A DNA stretch of 64,000 nt from Edolisoma coerulescens (Eukaryota > Chordata > Aves > Passeriformes > Campephagidae). The first letter of the stretch is position 1; every line of letters starts with the position of its first letter. The notes under the pieces were generated by a model. That model had not been told where the DNA came from. It did no database searches and was given only the letters and a program-made list of their open reading frames with translations. Both the position numbers and the translations under genes were made by a program. This document shows positions 24,901 through 37,101 of this stretch, piece by piece. The DNA is taken from positions 390,634-454,633 of the forward strand of contig VWZW01004119.1 in NCBI GenBank assembly GCA_013397115.1, read 5' to 3'.

Positions 24901-27900
24901 TGAAAATGCTGCAAACAAAACAATCTCAGCAGCCACCACCTGACCGGGCTGTGGTGACCCTCCCTGGTGACCTGCGTGGGCTTGGCGCTCGACTTCTTGG
25001 CATATCCCAGCACTGCTCAATTCCACTGTCTTTGTCCTTAAAACTGCAGCAAAACACACGTTTTCCTCACAGAAACCTAAGAGCAGGCTTTAGACATCAA
25101 GGAACAGCAAGGTGACCTAGGATTTCCATATGCAGGAAGCTGCTGATCAAATGGTGTGTCCTTTTTTTAATCTGCTTCTTGGATCGGGAATATAGAGGAA
25201 ACCTTGTGGTTCTGCTAATCCCTTAACTCTGGGGTCTGTCAGGAGAGCTTACAACGTTACCCCGTCTTGGAAACGTAAAGGCAGAGTAAAATATCCAGTA
25301 TTTACTATCTCATGCCTCGTTCTGCTCTAAAAACGGATGACTCAGGAATGTTTTTCTTTTTTCCACACATCATCTTCTGCATATCCTACATTTCCCTGTA
25401 GTTAAAATATTAGCTCAGGCCCACAGATCCCATTGTTGCAGCAAGACAGCCCCCCATGCCAATGTCCCTGAGATCAGGTTTCGGGGCTGTGAGCTCAGGT
25501 ATCCAAATCCCTGAAACCAGAGTCACCCAGCAATTAATTCCTGACTTTCGGGCCCTCGTTGCTGGCCAGGAGGCACACGAGTAGTGCTGGTTCACAGCTG
25601 ACTGCACCAAACAGCCACAAATCAGGACAAGGTCCACTGAATTAGATTTGATTGTCCTTTCAAAAAGGTTCTCCCATTAATTCGCTGCAATTTGTATTTC
25701 AATTTGGTATCGAAGAGCCTCAGTATTCTTCAGAAGCACAGAGAAAATGTATTTTTGCTAGCAGGTAAGGTAACGGATTTTTTCTCTTGTGGAAGGTTCA
25801 TTTCACTATGTTTGAACTAAAAAGAAAGAATTATTGCCAATTCTGTTTCTGACTCATTAAGCCTAGTTAACAAAAAATTACAAAGCAATTATTGAAAAGC
25901 AGCTTATTAAGATACAGAGCAAGAAACAACAAACAGGCTGTTTGTAACAAACACGGAGAACTGTCGTAACTCTAAACCTGTAGAGTTTAAAGTATAAAAA
26001 ATGAGAGGGACACCAAGTACTCAGAAAATATGTTGGCTCCCTCTGAAGACTAGAAATATCCAGCAGGAATGACAATACAAACTGGTCGCTGGCTTGAGTA
26101 CTGTAATGTACAATTGAGTACTGCAATTTTATCTCATCTGAACACTAGGTGTTCCCAGCTCTGCCTGGCCCCCTGGCAGCCCTGTGTCTGTGAAGCCAGT
26201 GCTGGATTTCCCCTCAATCCTTCCATTTCTAAACCTCCCATTTCCACAACCCCAGCCAGCAATGAGCACTGCCCAAATCAGGTGTGCAGAGCCCAGGGAA
26301 GTGGCCTTGACACGGGCCAGGGTGAGGAGGGCAGCCTTCACTTAATAGTGGGACAGCTACAAAAACCTGATGCTTCACACTTTACACCGTGATGTGAAGC
26401 AGATGTCCAAGTCCTCGCTGTTAGAAAGGGCAGATTAAAAAAAAAAACAAAACCCAGACCAGTGAATAAATGCTACAAATTGAGGTAAGGTCAGCTCTGC
26501 AATGTAGGACATCAGGCTAGACAGAGGCAGAAATAATTTTCTTGCAGATTAGAAGCAGATAAATGAGAGAGAGAAGGCAGGAAAGCATGCAGTACAGAAA
26601 GGAAGATAAGAAAGAAGCTGTTCATCTTATGTATGGGAACCAACTGCTGCATATGTATTTCCTACGCAGTTTTAGTAACTATCCCCAAGATGTTAATCTG
26701 AAACACTTTGCAGGAAGTGGACCATCTATTTAATTTAAAATGTTCTTGGAACACTGCAGGATTTTCAGATAATTCAGTTAAAGCACTGGACACTCAATCT
26801 GCACAGCAAAAAGGCTACGGCCAGGATTTTGAATTTCACACATAGATGTAGATGTCTTACTTAGGAAAAAATGCATTTAAGCATTTGAGTTCAGTCATTT
26901 ATACTTGCATGGAAGCATTTTTCTAAGATAACTGTTTACTGACAACATCAAGTATAAATTACTTGTGCATTACATGTGACTGAGGGCATAGAGTGTAAAA
27001 CCACAATTAGTGAGGGTGGGCACACACTAAGCCCAAAAATAGAGGGTATTTCCAATGGAATTAATAGAAAAATAAACAACCTGTAAACTAAGGTGAATTC
27101 TTGTTCATAAATTAACACAGAATAGCCCAGTGGGAAACATAACATGCAGTTTTCACACATGGCAGAAGTTTGCTGGTGGTTGTGTCCGTTAAAGGTGAAG
27201 GCTGTGTTACCAACAAGCACGTTTTCATCTGGCCTTAGACTTAGAAATAACAGTAAAAATCAAACACAAACAGTTATTTTCTTCCTTTTGGGATTTGGCA
27301 CATGTGCTATAACAGACATAGATGGAAACTTCTAAAATAAATTAAGGAATGTTCTTGTCAGTTTATTAATCAAAGTTTACCTGCTTCACATTACACAGAG
27401 ACAAATTAAACAAGCTACCACGGTACTCAGAAAACATCTGCTAACAAAGTCAGAAGTAATGATAAACAAACTTGAGTTCCCTTTGTGGTTGATTTCCATC
27501 CAGCTGCATTTAATTATAAAAGAGCTATCAAAGAAAGCTCCCCATTAGCAGCTAATTCAGAATGACTTCAGAAGAAAATCCCAGAGCCTCCAGTGATATC
27601 TCTCCAACAACTTTCTCATCTCTGCAAGTGATTGAGAAGAGCTGAATTAGACCAGTTTAGTGATCAGTCCTCCTGCTAACTGCCAGAGTAGGATGAAGAT
27701 GATATATCTTTTCAGTACCTGTGATTGCCTGTTTTCAAAGTAGGACCTATAAGATGTAGCAGACTCTTCCTTGCGAGTAATCTCTGCCAAAAGCCTCGGT
27801 GCCAGCCAGAAATACAGAGATAACCCTGAAAATTGCTGTATGCATTTTCTAAAGCAGAGCAGCTGCTGATATCATGCAGAAAGGGAGAAAATTTGTCGCT

Positions 27901-29089
27901 ACAAGTTTTTTTAATGCAGTTTCTTTGACTTGGGTATTTTTCACAAAGAAATCGAAGATGTGGGCATTTATAAATATCTAATTCTGGTTTATAGCAATCA
28001 GGAATTTTTTTGTTGATGTAGCTAGAGATGCGTATAGTCCCAGACTCATGTTTTGAACCAGATGGCAGCAGCCTTATTATAGTTTTTATTATTTTTTAAA
28101 ATAATTATAAATTAATAAAAGTTATTAAAATATAGCAGCCACTCTTAAAAAAAATAAAAATAATGAAGAAAGCAAATATATCAGTGTTCCCCTATAACTT
28201 CTTAAATTGAGAAATTTTGGTAATTTTATAGATAGACAACCAAAATCTAGCTAAAAAAGTGAAAGATTTCCGATGAACCCAGATCTATTAGGAATTTTTA
28301 TAAAATTCCATAAAGACCAGCAATAATCATGCACCCTAAAAGAGCTCTGTGAACATAGCTCAAAAATGCACAGGCAACTTGTAGCATATCCCTATCAGAA
28401 GGTTTGGACAACAAGAAGGCAAGTTTGATAAACCACTGAAAGATTTTTCCTTTTTGTTTTTTCCTGCCTTCCTCTTTTCCTACAAGACAGCAATGGGTGA
28501 TTCTTCCCTGAAAGCTCACTGCTGCCTGGCCAGCAAGCAAATATGAAATCAAAAACCCCGTGTGCCAGATCTGCACAGCTGTATTTGTGCTCCCGCGGCT
28601 CCCAGAGGAGCGCACACCACATGTCGGTTCCCTGACTTGGGGTGGGTTGGTGAGGTGTAAGTTAAAAGGGCAGCTGTACACTCCGGGAAATTTTCCAGAT
28701 TCATTTTCTACCAATTGCTTTAACAACGCCACAAGCCACGCTGAGGAGGTTGGGATGCTGGGTAGCACAGGTAGGAAATAGGAAAACTTTTCCTGCAGCT
28801 TATTCCTGATCCAGTCCCCAGGCTCTCTTGAAAAATCTGTAGGCTCTTTATAGAGGCTTTTTTTTCCCTGCAAGAATAAAGGGATTGGCTCTGATTGCTG
28901 CTATTCTAAGAGGTTAAGGGAAGAAAAGAAATTATTATATATCCTCATGGTAATCAACCAAGGTTTCGTGTAACTGTTGCTCTTGATGTGGTTCTTCCAG
29001 ACTCTTCCAGAAAAGAGTTTATTGATGTACCTGGCCTAGAAGTTGGAGAGCCAAAGGAAGAAAATGATAACACAGTTTAACAAACCCTT

Positions 29090-29103
29090 TGTTTACGTAA
29101 ACA
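29090..29103. promoter_or_regulatory. Perfect 14-base palindrome with FOX and PAR-bZIP sites
   Basis: TGTTTACGTAAACA is fully self-complementary. It holds the forkhead core TGTTTAC on each strand, overlapping head to head, and at its centre TTACGTAA, the consensus for NFIL3/HLF/C/EBP-type bZIP factors. Binding is not shown by the sequence alone. Confidence 0.45.
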
Positions 29104-29360
29104 TCCATCCACAATCTGTGTCTGGTGGGGTGAACATACGGCTTTAATTTTACCCTTGGCACATGGATCAAACAATGTTGCCAATATCTATTGTTCTCCT
29201 CATAACAATATGCCTGGTGGTTTCAACATATCCTCTCCATTAGCTGGCTTCAGATCAAGCATTGCTGTGTATGTGCTTGTGTCTCCATAAAACTGGAATA
29301 TGGATCTCTTTTTTTGCCTTCTTTGTACCAAATGTGTAAGAAGGAACACAGTTGAGAATG

Positions 29361-29430
29361 GCGGTCAACTGTCCCCGTGAGTCATGAGAACAGCTCGCCT
29401 CGGAACGCGCGGCGGAGCAGACACCGGGTA
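29361..29430. promoter_or_regulatory. Small CpG cluster with AP-1 site
   Basis: About nine CpG dinucleotides fall within 70 bases, including ACGCGCGGCGG-like sequence near 29405-29415, inside CpG-poor surroundings. A perfect AP-1 TGAGTCA lies at 29378-29384 and another at 29505-29511. It is far too small for a CpG-island promoter, and no transcript start signal is clear. It could be a regulatory element or a decayed insertion. Confidence 0.3.
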
Positions 29431-31400
29431 GGAAGGAAGGGTTGGATTGGATTTGAAAAGCCATGGCCATGTAGCTCAGGCTTTTCAAAAACCAGAGGAA
29501 GTGGTGAGTCAGATCCTTATCCCGTTTTATCTGGGCTTTAGCAAACCTTTCTGGATTTGGTCCATCTCTGATCTCTGTGAGCCCTGCTCTGGAGAATGGA
29601 CACTCCACAGGTCGTTAGGAGAAGGGTGATTGGGGTTGTTTTTCCTTGTTGATTTTCCCTCTCCTAATTTTTTCAGTTTTATTTCTTTCCCACTTATACA
29701 GAAGGCCACAATAATGCTTTTTCCTTTTAGAAATTTCCAGGTTCTACAGAGGCAGCATAACAGAGGAGATTGGGATCTGGGGAATGCCACAAGGAGAAAC
29801 CTCCAATGGACTCCCTGAGCCAGGGTAGCTTGTCATCTCCATGCTAATCTTCTCAGCTTCTGCCTCGGCCTCTGGAGCAGCAGCTCTGCTTTCTTATGCT
29901 TCCAGCAGCCATCAAACTTGACATTTCTCCTCTATATTGTGCTGTTTTTCAGCCTGTACTTCCAAATGTTTGATCCAAAACTCACTTCAGTCAGTGGAAA
30001 GAATCTCATCGCCTGGAATATACTTTGGATCTGGCACCTTCTTTCCACCTGATCACTAATGCTTAATTTATAATCGATTAATCAGTGAGAAAATAGAGCT
30101 TTCTGATTCCTGTGGTGCCATTTTCACAATAATGGAGAAAATCTCACTGAAGAAACATTATCACTGGTAAAAAAAACCAATTATGCCTGGGCCATTCAGG
30201 GAATATACTTTGTTTGGTGGTTTCTTTCATTCATGACATCTTTTTTTCTAAGGCTGAAACACGATGTTAGAGAGGAAGTGGCTGGGAAGGGTTGATGGTG
30301 CCTCAAACATTTGTCCTGCCTGGAGCAGAAGCTGCTGCTGTGGGAGGCAGTGCCCCGACACCCTTGATTGCTCTGGAGCCCTGCATGTAGCATAAAAAAT
30401 GAGTGAAATCTTGTGGGAGCACTGCAAGGAGGCAGCTCTGGGAGATAACACAGTGGTGGATCAGCACCACCAAAAATAGGGCTCTGCAGGCCTTTTTTTT
30501 CCCATGCTCTCATGACACTCCTCCTCACTGGAAGTAGTAATTCTGAAGAGCTTCGGGGTTTATTCAGTATTTCTGTTTTCTTCCTACTGCACCGTTTCTC
30601 ACTTGCCTGTTTCTCCCCAATTTTGATGTTTTACCTTCTGAATATGCTGAATCCAAGCCCAGTACTTTGAATGATTTCACTGACCCTGCTGTTCTGCATG
30701 CCAGCACAGATACATATCTTTTAGGTTTACTTTTATCTATGCTAATTTCACTTCCCCCTCACATTTGCAAGCAGAGAGCAACTGCAAAGCTTCCTGTGCA
30801 TCGCAGGCCACAATTTAAGGAGTTTAAGAGAAATTAGGCTCGATGCTGCTTGTGCTCTCATATATATTCAAGCACAGCTTTCGGTCTCCTCACTACACAT
30901 GTGCTTCAGCCTGTTCTCGACTGTCACAGTGATAACATTTCTATATAAACTCATTCATTAAGACTATCAGACTGTAATTATCTCTGCTGTGCAGAACGAA
31001 TGCAGGTTTCCCCCTGTAATGGCAAGGCAAGAGAAGGAGAAGAGGGGGTAGAAGAGCCCTCCTTTTATTTTTGGAGTCAGTGTTTTTCTCTGAAAGCCAT
31101 GGCAGTTCTGGCATGACTGGAAAGCCTAAAAGTGACATCCAAGTCCTAACCCTTAGTGGCTGATCCCATCAAGAAGCAGAATCCCTCCCTGAATGAATCA
31201 GGTAGTCTCTATAATTTTGATACTTACTTTTGTGTCAAACCAAAACTAGGGAGCTATTTCCCCTAAAAACACCTGTGGGAGGTGGGGAACACTGGGAGCT
31301 CAGCAGAACAGAGTCCTGTATAATTCAAGCCTTATGTGGAGAAAAAACCAGTGCATTAACTTTGAAACTGTCTAATACCACAGATTTATTTATTATAGAA

Positions 31401-31442
31401 TTAATTACCTTGCTTGAAGTAATTAATTACGTTACTTGAAGT
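31401..31442 (+). repeat. Tandem 22-base duplication of a homeodomain-type motif
   Basis: TTAATTACCTTGCTTGAAGT at 31401-31420 is repeated as TTAATTACGTTACTTGAAGT at 31423-31442, with 18 of 20 bases identical. Each copy carries a TTAATTA core. The junction creates the perfect palindrome GTAATTAATTAC at 31419-31430, a P2-type paired homeodomain site. The same 12-mer recurs at 34448-34459. Confidence 0.75.
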
Positions 31443-32077
31443 GGCACTCATTGACACATGATATTTTGTCTAATTCTCTACTGTGCATAAAAATGCAATA
31501 TATTGTAATGTAAGTTGTAGTTATTATTGCTTTAAACATCAATTTAATCAAGGGGTTTGACAAATGTAACAATAGACTGATTACCTTTTTTGGTCAGTAT
31601 TTTATGTTAGGACTTTGTCAATTTTACTATCAGTTTGATCTCATTCTAAAATAGCAAATTATCATAATAAAAATACTCTTTGTCTAAATCCATGCAGTTT
31701 AAAAAATGTTTAATACATCCTGGTCGTTGCCACATTAGGCATAGAACATAATTTGGGTCTAAATGCAGTGAAAATCGAGATCACAGCTCAACACAAACAC
31801 GTGGGTCAAGCATCAGAGTTACTACAGGATTACTGCAGGGTTATATTTGACTTGGTTCTCCTATCCATGTCCAGTGCACCCTCAGAAGCTGGAGCTCTGC
31901 TTGGGAGAGATTTGAGGTGTGGAAAGAGGTTTCTAACCAAACATCCCTGGTGAACTCCAAAAAGACCTGCTGGTGAGGGAATTAAAGCAGTATTAAGCCA
32001 AGCTGAAGCAAATGCTGGCATATAATTAACACAGCATTGTCAAAGAGAGCTCGTGGTTTAATTTTAGTGGGGAAAAT

Positions 32078-32096
32078 ATGGTATCTCAGATACCAT
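32078..32096. repeat. Inverted repeat, 9-base arms with 1-base spacer
   Basis: ATGGTATCT and AGATACCAT flank a single C and are exactly reverse-complementary. The arms touch, so this is a protein-site-like palindrome rather than an RNA-type hairpin. Confidence 0.85.
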
Positions 32097-32605
32097 GATA
32101 TGGGTGTTTGTTCACAGCCACTGTACCTGTCAACTATTATTATCCTGATGCTGCCGTGTTCCCTGAACTGTTTTGATTTCTTAACAAGAAGAGAATTTTC
32201 TCTGATGTGCCATCTGTAAGGCATGGTTTACCAAAGGAAAACTTTATCTCAAATTTTTAATAATTTTCTGTCAATTCCAATAAAATCAGATATATTTTTA
32301 TAATACTTACAAAATAATAGCAAATGTGACTCACCACATGTGCCACTATTTCATTTGATATTCTTCTTCTCCCACTGACTTTTCTTTCCAGCACAAAATG
32401 CAATTTAAATGTCAACTTGAACTAAAAAAGTTACATTCCTGGGGAGATTGCTGGTATCTCATGCAATCTCAAATAATTCTACTGCTTTCCACTACTTTAC
32501 CTGCTTTCTTCTATTTTAGTCTCTCATTGAGCAGGTTTTAAAATTAACAAATGGTGGAAGGGATTAAATAATGCATAGTTTGTTTAAGTATAAATGACAG
32601 GAAAA

Positions 32606-32829
32606 ATCATAGAATTTTAGAATGGCTTGGGTTGGAAGGGACCTTAAAGCTCATCCAGTTCCTCCCCCTGCCATGGGCAGGGACATCTTCCACTATCTCA
32701 GGTTGCTCCAAGCCCCCATGTCCAACCTGGCCTTGGACACTTCCAGGGATCCAGGGGCAGTCACAGCTTCTCTGGAAAATTTGTGCCAGGGTCTCACAAC
32801 CTAATTTCTTCATAACGTCTAATCTAAAT
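32606..32829 (-). mobile_element. CR1 LINE fragment, 3' end (younger type)
   Basis: Read on the plus strand, this minus-orientation CR1 opens with ATCATAGAATTTTAGAATGG, then GGTTGGAAGGGACCTTAAAG, CTGCCATGGGCAGGGACATC, CCAACCTGGCCTTGGACACT and TCCAGGGATCCAGGGGCAG. It ends in AATTTCTTCATAACGTC. It matches the copy at 5701 closely, with a small internal loss around 32800. The 60- and 106-codon plus-strand frames and the 107-codon minus frame over it are artefacts of the element. Confidence 0.95.
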
Positions 32830-35800
32830 GGACAAAAAATACTGCAAATGAAGTATGGACAGAGAATGTCTACACAGGAGGTGCAGGTCTGCTTTGCTCT
32901 CTCCAGAGATTTTGTTCTTGGGAAATTCATTCAGCATTGCGAGAGTGTTTAAATTTTTATATTTTGGATTTACCTGAGGCTTTCAGGTTCCCCTAGGAAA
33001 GTTGTCATACACAGGTAAAGATGTTTTCACTCTCCACAAAGCTATTTTTCTTTGGGGCAGCACCACAGGCATTGGGCATAGGAACCACCAGCTTGGGTTT
33101 TCCCTTCTGGGGCATGGCACAGCAGACTTCTCCAGCTCAAGCTCACTGTCACATAGTCACAAAATAGGGATGGCAACCAACTGCCCTGCCTGAATGCCAG
33201 AGTTCAAATCCCTTCCCTCACTGCTGAATTCATACACATTTTTCACTTCCATAAAAACATCTTGATTCATAACGCCAGAGAATTGTCATGATCTTTCTTT
33301 CCTGATGATTGCTTTTCCTCTGAAAGTCCTAGGAAGACTGCTGAATGTCATCCTGGACTCCCTGTAACATTGCACAACAGGCATGGGAAAAATGGGAAAA
33401 AGAGTTTTGCTGACATCAGTTAGACGTCAAAAAGTTTAGTGCTGAGATTTAGCCCTAATCTCTATGTCTTAGTTCCTTAAATCCAACACTCCTACTGCTC
33501 CCCGATTTGTGAGAATACACAATAAAGACTGATAAAAGCAACTCTTCCATTTTTTGAATCACAGCAATAACTTGGGCTGTTCCACTTCAGGAAAAATAAG
33601 GATTATGATATCAAGCACACTGAGGATTCGCTGCTGCCCAATTCAGAAAGGATGGACATGGTTTAGTCTAAATGAAAATTAAAGATTCAATATGTCAAAG
33701 ACACCAAAAGCACCACGAAATGTAGGAAGCAGGCTCAGGTTCAAAATGAACTCTAAACTCACCTGGAATTGCTGTGGGAAACAGTTGCTGGAAAAGCCAT
33801 CTGGAAAAATTCCTCCAAGAGAAGAGTCTTCCTTCACCCTGCCTGGGCCCTTCACCCACTCTGAATACAGAGTTTTCTTATGGACACAAAAGGTTCAGCT
33901 GTGCCACAGATCTCCAGGATCTTGATGGTATCTGCAGCAACAGATGAGACCTGCATCAAGAAATGTTCACCAGGAGATTTTAAAAATTATTTTCTAGTGA
34001 AATTATTGAAAACTGGGGTTAGAGTCAAGTTCTACATACTCACCCTGACTTCAAGGGACATTTGTGCATCTGAAAACCCACTCTTCCCTTCATTTTCTGG
34101 AAATCTGTGTGCCATCCACCATTGTCACCTAACTTTTGCAGCAAACAGGTGAGGACCTTGCTAGTTCCCAGCTTTGATTCTCCCCTGCTGCAAAACCCAT
34201 CCTTTGCAGAGAATGGGGATGATCCTTCAGGAAAAAAACCCCCAGGCTTTAGGATGCATTTTATTACTCATTTTCTGACTCTCAATTTAATAAAGATAGA
34301 TATATTTAAGGTGTCTGCGTTCTGCCAAGAGGGAAGGTCTCCTGCAGCCCCTGTATATTCCAGAGATTTGTAGGGTTGCTCTGCTCCACGGATGGATGAA
34401 GAGCACCTCATACTGCCTGTATTTACCTCTCAGAGGTGTTGGAGGCTGTAATTAATTACTGTTTGTAGAACCCATTGAGATTGTTAGAGAAAGGCACTAG
34501 AGAGCGAGTGGTGTTATAAATTATTACACTTGAAAACGTTCAAACTCTTCAGCCTTCCACTGCTCGCCTTCGCACAAACTTGAAGCATTTCCTTTTCTCC
34601 TCCTGGAATAAAATTTGCCCTCTTGACACGCACAAACCATTAGAGAGGCTGTGCTTACAAGCACCTAACAGTGTTTTCTCAAGTTTATTTTGACATTGAC
34701 TTTTAATCAACGTGACGATGATTGAAAAAGCCAGTCCAATGTTTCACTAAAAAGGAATATTAAAAGTGCATTGATTGTGTCTGCAAAGATATGCAATTAA
34801 AAAGTATAAGTGCTGTTATTTAACACTTGACTTTACTTATTTTGAACTCTTGTGGCCCTGTTGTGTACATGGTTAAATGTGCAATGCTGTGTGTTTCAAG
34901 CAACTTGGCTGTAAGCAATTTTATATTTTAATGAAAATAATTACAGTTTGAGTAATATGAAGTGTATCTGAAGTATAACCCCTGATGCTACTTCCCCAGA
35001 ATTAGCTGTGATATAAATTATCATGATTTATTATGGTGACTCTGTGCTTTATGTGTTTATAGGGGATCCTGGCTAGCAATGATGATTCTTAACTAACAAA
35101 GAATTGCATTTCAAAAGCAATTTTTTTCTTGGATCTCATCTGTAATTCTTCCCCAAAAGTGATATGATTTAACTGCGCTGCAGTATGTGCTATTGCAAAG
35201 ATGGCATTATTGTGCTGTCATTTTGACAGCTTACTTTAATTTACACCATTTAATGGGTGAATACATTTTTTAAAAATCTGGTGTTATTCTTTCTTAATAT
35301 ACCATATGCCATCGATCCCACATGCACTTCTTTGCATAAGCACACTAAGTTACAGAGTGGTATAAAGCAACCTATGTGTCATGTACAGCCTCTCCTTTGA
35401 GTGACACATCAGAAGCTCAGGTCCTCTCTGTTCTTCAAGGATTCAGTGGATCCTGTGACATTTCTGAGCCTCGAGCTGAAATATGTTACACTATACGTGA
35501 TGTCCCCACTGGCATCTGTCCACCTCGGAGATGGGCACTTTTCAAATATGCTGTACAAAAATAAATTTCTGAAAGTCATTTGCCTTGCTAAAAGCAGCAA
35601 TATAGAGAGTGTAAAGATTGTTGTAATTACATTACTGCAAAGGCTAGTATCTGCAGCAGCTGGTTTCAATTCCAACCACTATTTTCAACTATTTGGTCAA
35701 ACAAGATCTCTTCCAGCTCCTGACACATTTTGCCAGCTAATGGTAACTACTCATCAGCACGGGCAAAGGTTGGACAATCGTTCCCTTTGTCTTCTTTTGG

Positions 35801-36000
35801 GGAGGGCAGCCTGATCATTCTTCTGTCTGGGGAATTTCAGGGTCACCTCCAAAGGAAGCAGAGAATACAGGGGTTTGATCCAGGCCTGTCCAAACCTTTC
35901 CCGTAAATGTACACCTCAGCTCAGCAAACATCAGTTCAGTAAGAGCTTTCCCATCCTTTACTTAGGCAGCCTTCCTAAGGATTCAGATACTCAGTCTACC
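32830..36000. other. Unique non-coding sequence between two CR1 copies
   Basis: No gene is recognised. Open frames reach 137 codons (35401-35814 plus), opposed by an 88-codon minus frame. The 34440-35310 part is the most motif-dense and is annotated separately. Confidence 0.55.
34440..35310. promoter_or_regulatory. Candidate conserved non-coding enhancer block
   Basis: This repeat-free, A+T-rich block has the texture of vertebrate conserved non-coding elements. It contains a P2-type paired homeodomain palindrome GTAATTAATTAC (34448-34459) and many TAAT/ATTA, TTTAAT and AATAAA-like cores. It also holds an exact palindrome GCTGTCA-TTT-TGACAGC (35214-35230), a back-to-back pair of MEIS/TGIF-type TGACAG sites. 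No transposon or gene overlaps it. Conservation is inferred, not measured. Confidence 0.45.
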
Positions 36001-36129
36001 AAGGCCAGGTTGGACAGGGCTTGGAGCAGCCTGGTCTGGTGGAAGGTGTCCCTGCCCATGCAGGGATTGGAACAAGGTGAGCTTTAAGTTCCCTTCCAAG
36101 CCAAACCATTCTATAATTACGTGATTCTA
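36001..36129 (+). mobile_element. CR1 LINE fragment, 3' end (younger type)
   Basis: About 130 bases of plus-orientation CR1: AAGGCCAGGTTGGACAGGGC, TTGGAGCAGCCTGGTCTGGT, GGAAGGTGTCCCTGCCCATG, TTTAAGTTCCCTTCCAAGCC and a TTCTATAATTACGTGATTCT terminal repeat. It is heavily 5'-truncated. Frames on both strands across it, including the 139-codon minus frame at 35996-36415, are not evidence of a gene. Confidence 0.93.
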
Positions 36130-37101
36130 CCCACATTACAAAGTGATCAGAGGATGCCACTGAGAGCAATCCCTCCTCCTCAGGAGGACCTGTCACCCTG
36201 GGTTCATGTACCATGTGAAAACATCTCCACAGCTCCCGGGTCACACCCGGCTTTTCTCTGCCTTGCTTGGTCCTGTCCACAAAAAACCCTCTGTCGATTT
36301 CCTCAGCAGAGCCTGCAATCCTGGCCCAGGAATAATCTCTGAAGGCTTCAGAAAATCTGCTGTGGGACGTTATCTCAGTAGAGGAAAATTTCATTTGGGA
36401 AGCAGCCCAATTCAAGAAAACGGTTTCATGACAGCGTGGAAAGCAAGCTGATGATACTCCAAGAACTTAACTTTATTTGGTAGACTTTTGTCTGCTTTCC
36501 AAGGACTCCGAAGAGTTAAATAATTTAAGACTATAACAAAAACAACAAAAAAAGATACCCCAGTCATTCCATTTTCCTGTTACAAATATTATTTTTGGAC
36601 AGAAATGCTGCAAACAAAAGTGCAAGACGAGCTAAAGATTTTAGGCAGGAGGTATCCAAGGTTGAAAAGGATTTTGTTGATATGAACTGAAGAAATACAA
36701 CATACCTTTATACTTACTTAGCTCTTTGATGTTGTACATGATACCCAGTATGGCATTACAACCAACTGTACATGTCATAAAAATACAGAGATTCCATGTG
36801 GAGTGAACCTGCAGTGAATTAATGCCTCTGTCAAGGTGTATCCTGAAATGTATTATGCCATCCTTGCTTCAAATCCCAGCTTACACATTCCCTGCAACTG
36901 ACATGATCAGGAATATTAAAACATCCCAGGAAAACCAGGAAAGAGTTTATTTTAAATTCCATCCCGCTGATTGACAGTAGCTTTGGAATGAGAAATCACG
37001 TGAAATATTTAGAAAATTGTGTGCTTTTTAATAAATGTTAGCTATTGTGAAAAAAACCCCCATAATTCACCTTTTCTTTTTCCGCATCAAATTAAGACAG
37101 T
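36130..37101. other. Unique non-coding sequence
   Basis: No gene is recognised. It contains an exact PBX-PREP/MEIS decamer, listed separately, with a CACGTG E-box about 15 bases further on. Confidence 0.55.
36968..36977 (+). promoter_or_regulatory. Exact PBX-PREP/MEIS composite site
   Basis: TGATTGACAG is the consensus decamer bound by PBX with PREP or MEIS homeodomain partners, known from Hox-gene enhancers. One exact copy in 64 kb is not unexpected by chance at a rate of roughly 0.1. Its unique, non-repeat context and the CACGTG nearby make it worth noting. Confidence 0.35.

Larger units (their letters stand above)
20721..32605. other. CR1-free unique non-coding sequence, 11.9 kb
   Basis: No gene is recognised in this long interval, and no CR1 or LTR is visible. 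The longest open frame of the window (191 codons, minus strand, 28298-28873) lies here, with no recognisable domain. It overlaps a 75-codon minus frame and a 73-codon plus frame. The 28080-28170 part is very A+T-rich. Palindromic motifs, a CpG patch and a tandem duplication are listed separately. Confidence 0.55.

Noticed and set aside
28298..28873. 191-codon open frame on the minus strand, the longest in the window
   Set aside because: No recognisable domain, and other frames overlap it on both strands. One or two frames of this length are plausible by chance in 64 kb. Proteomic or PhyloCSF support would be needed.
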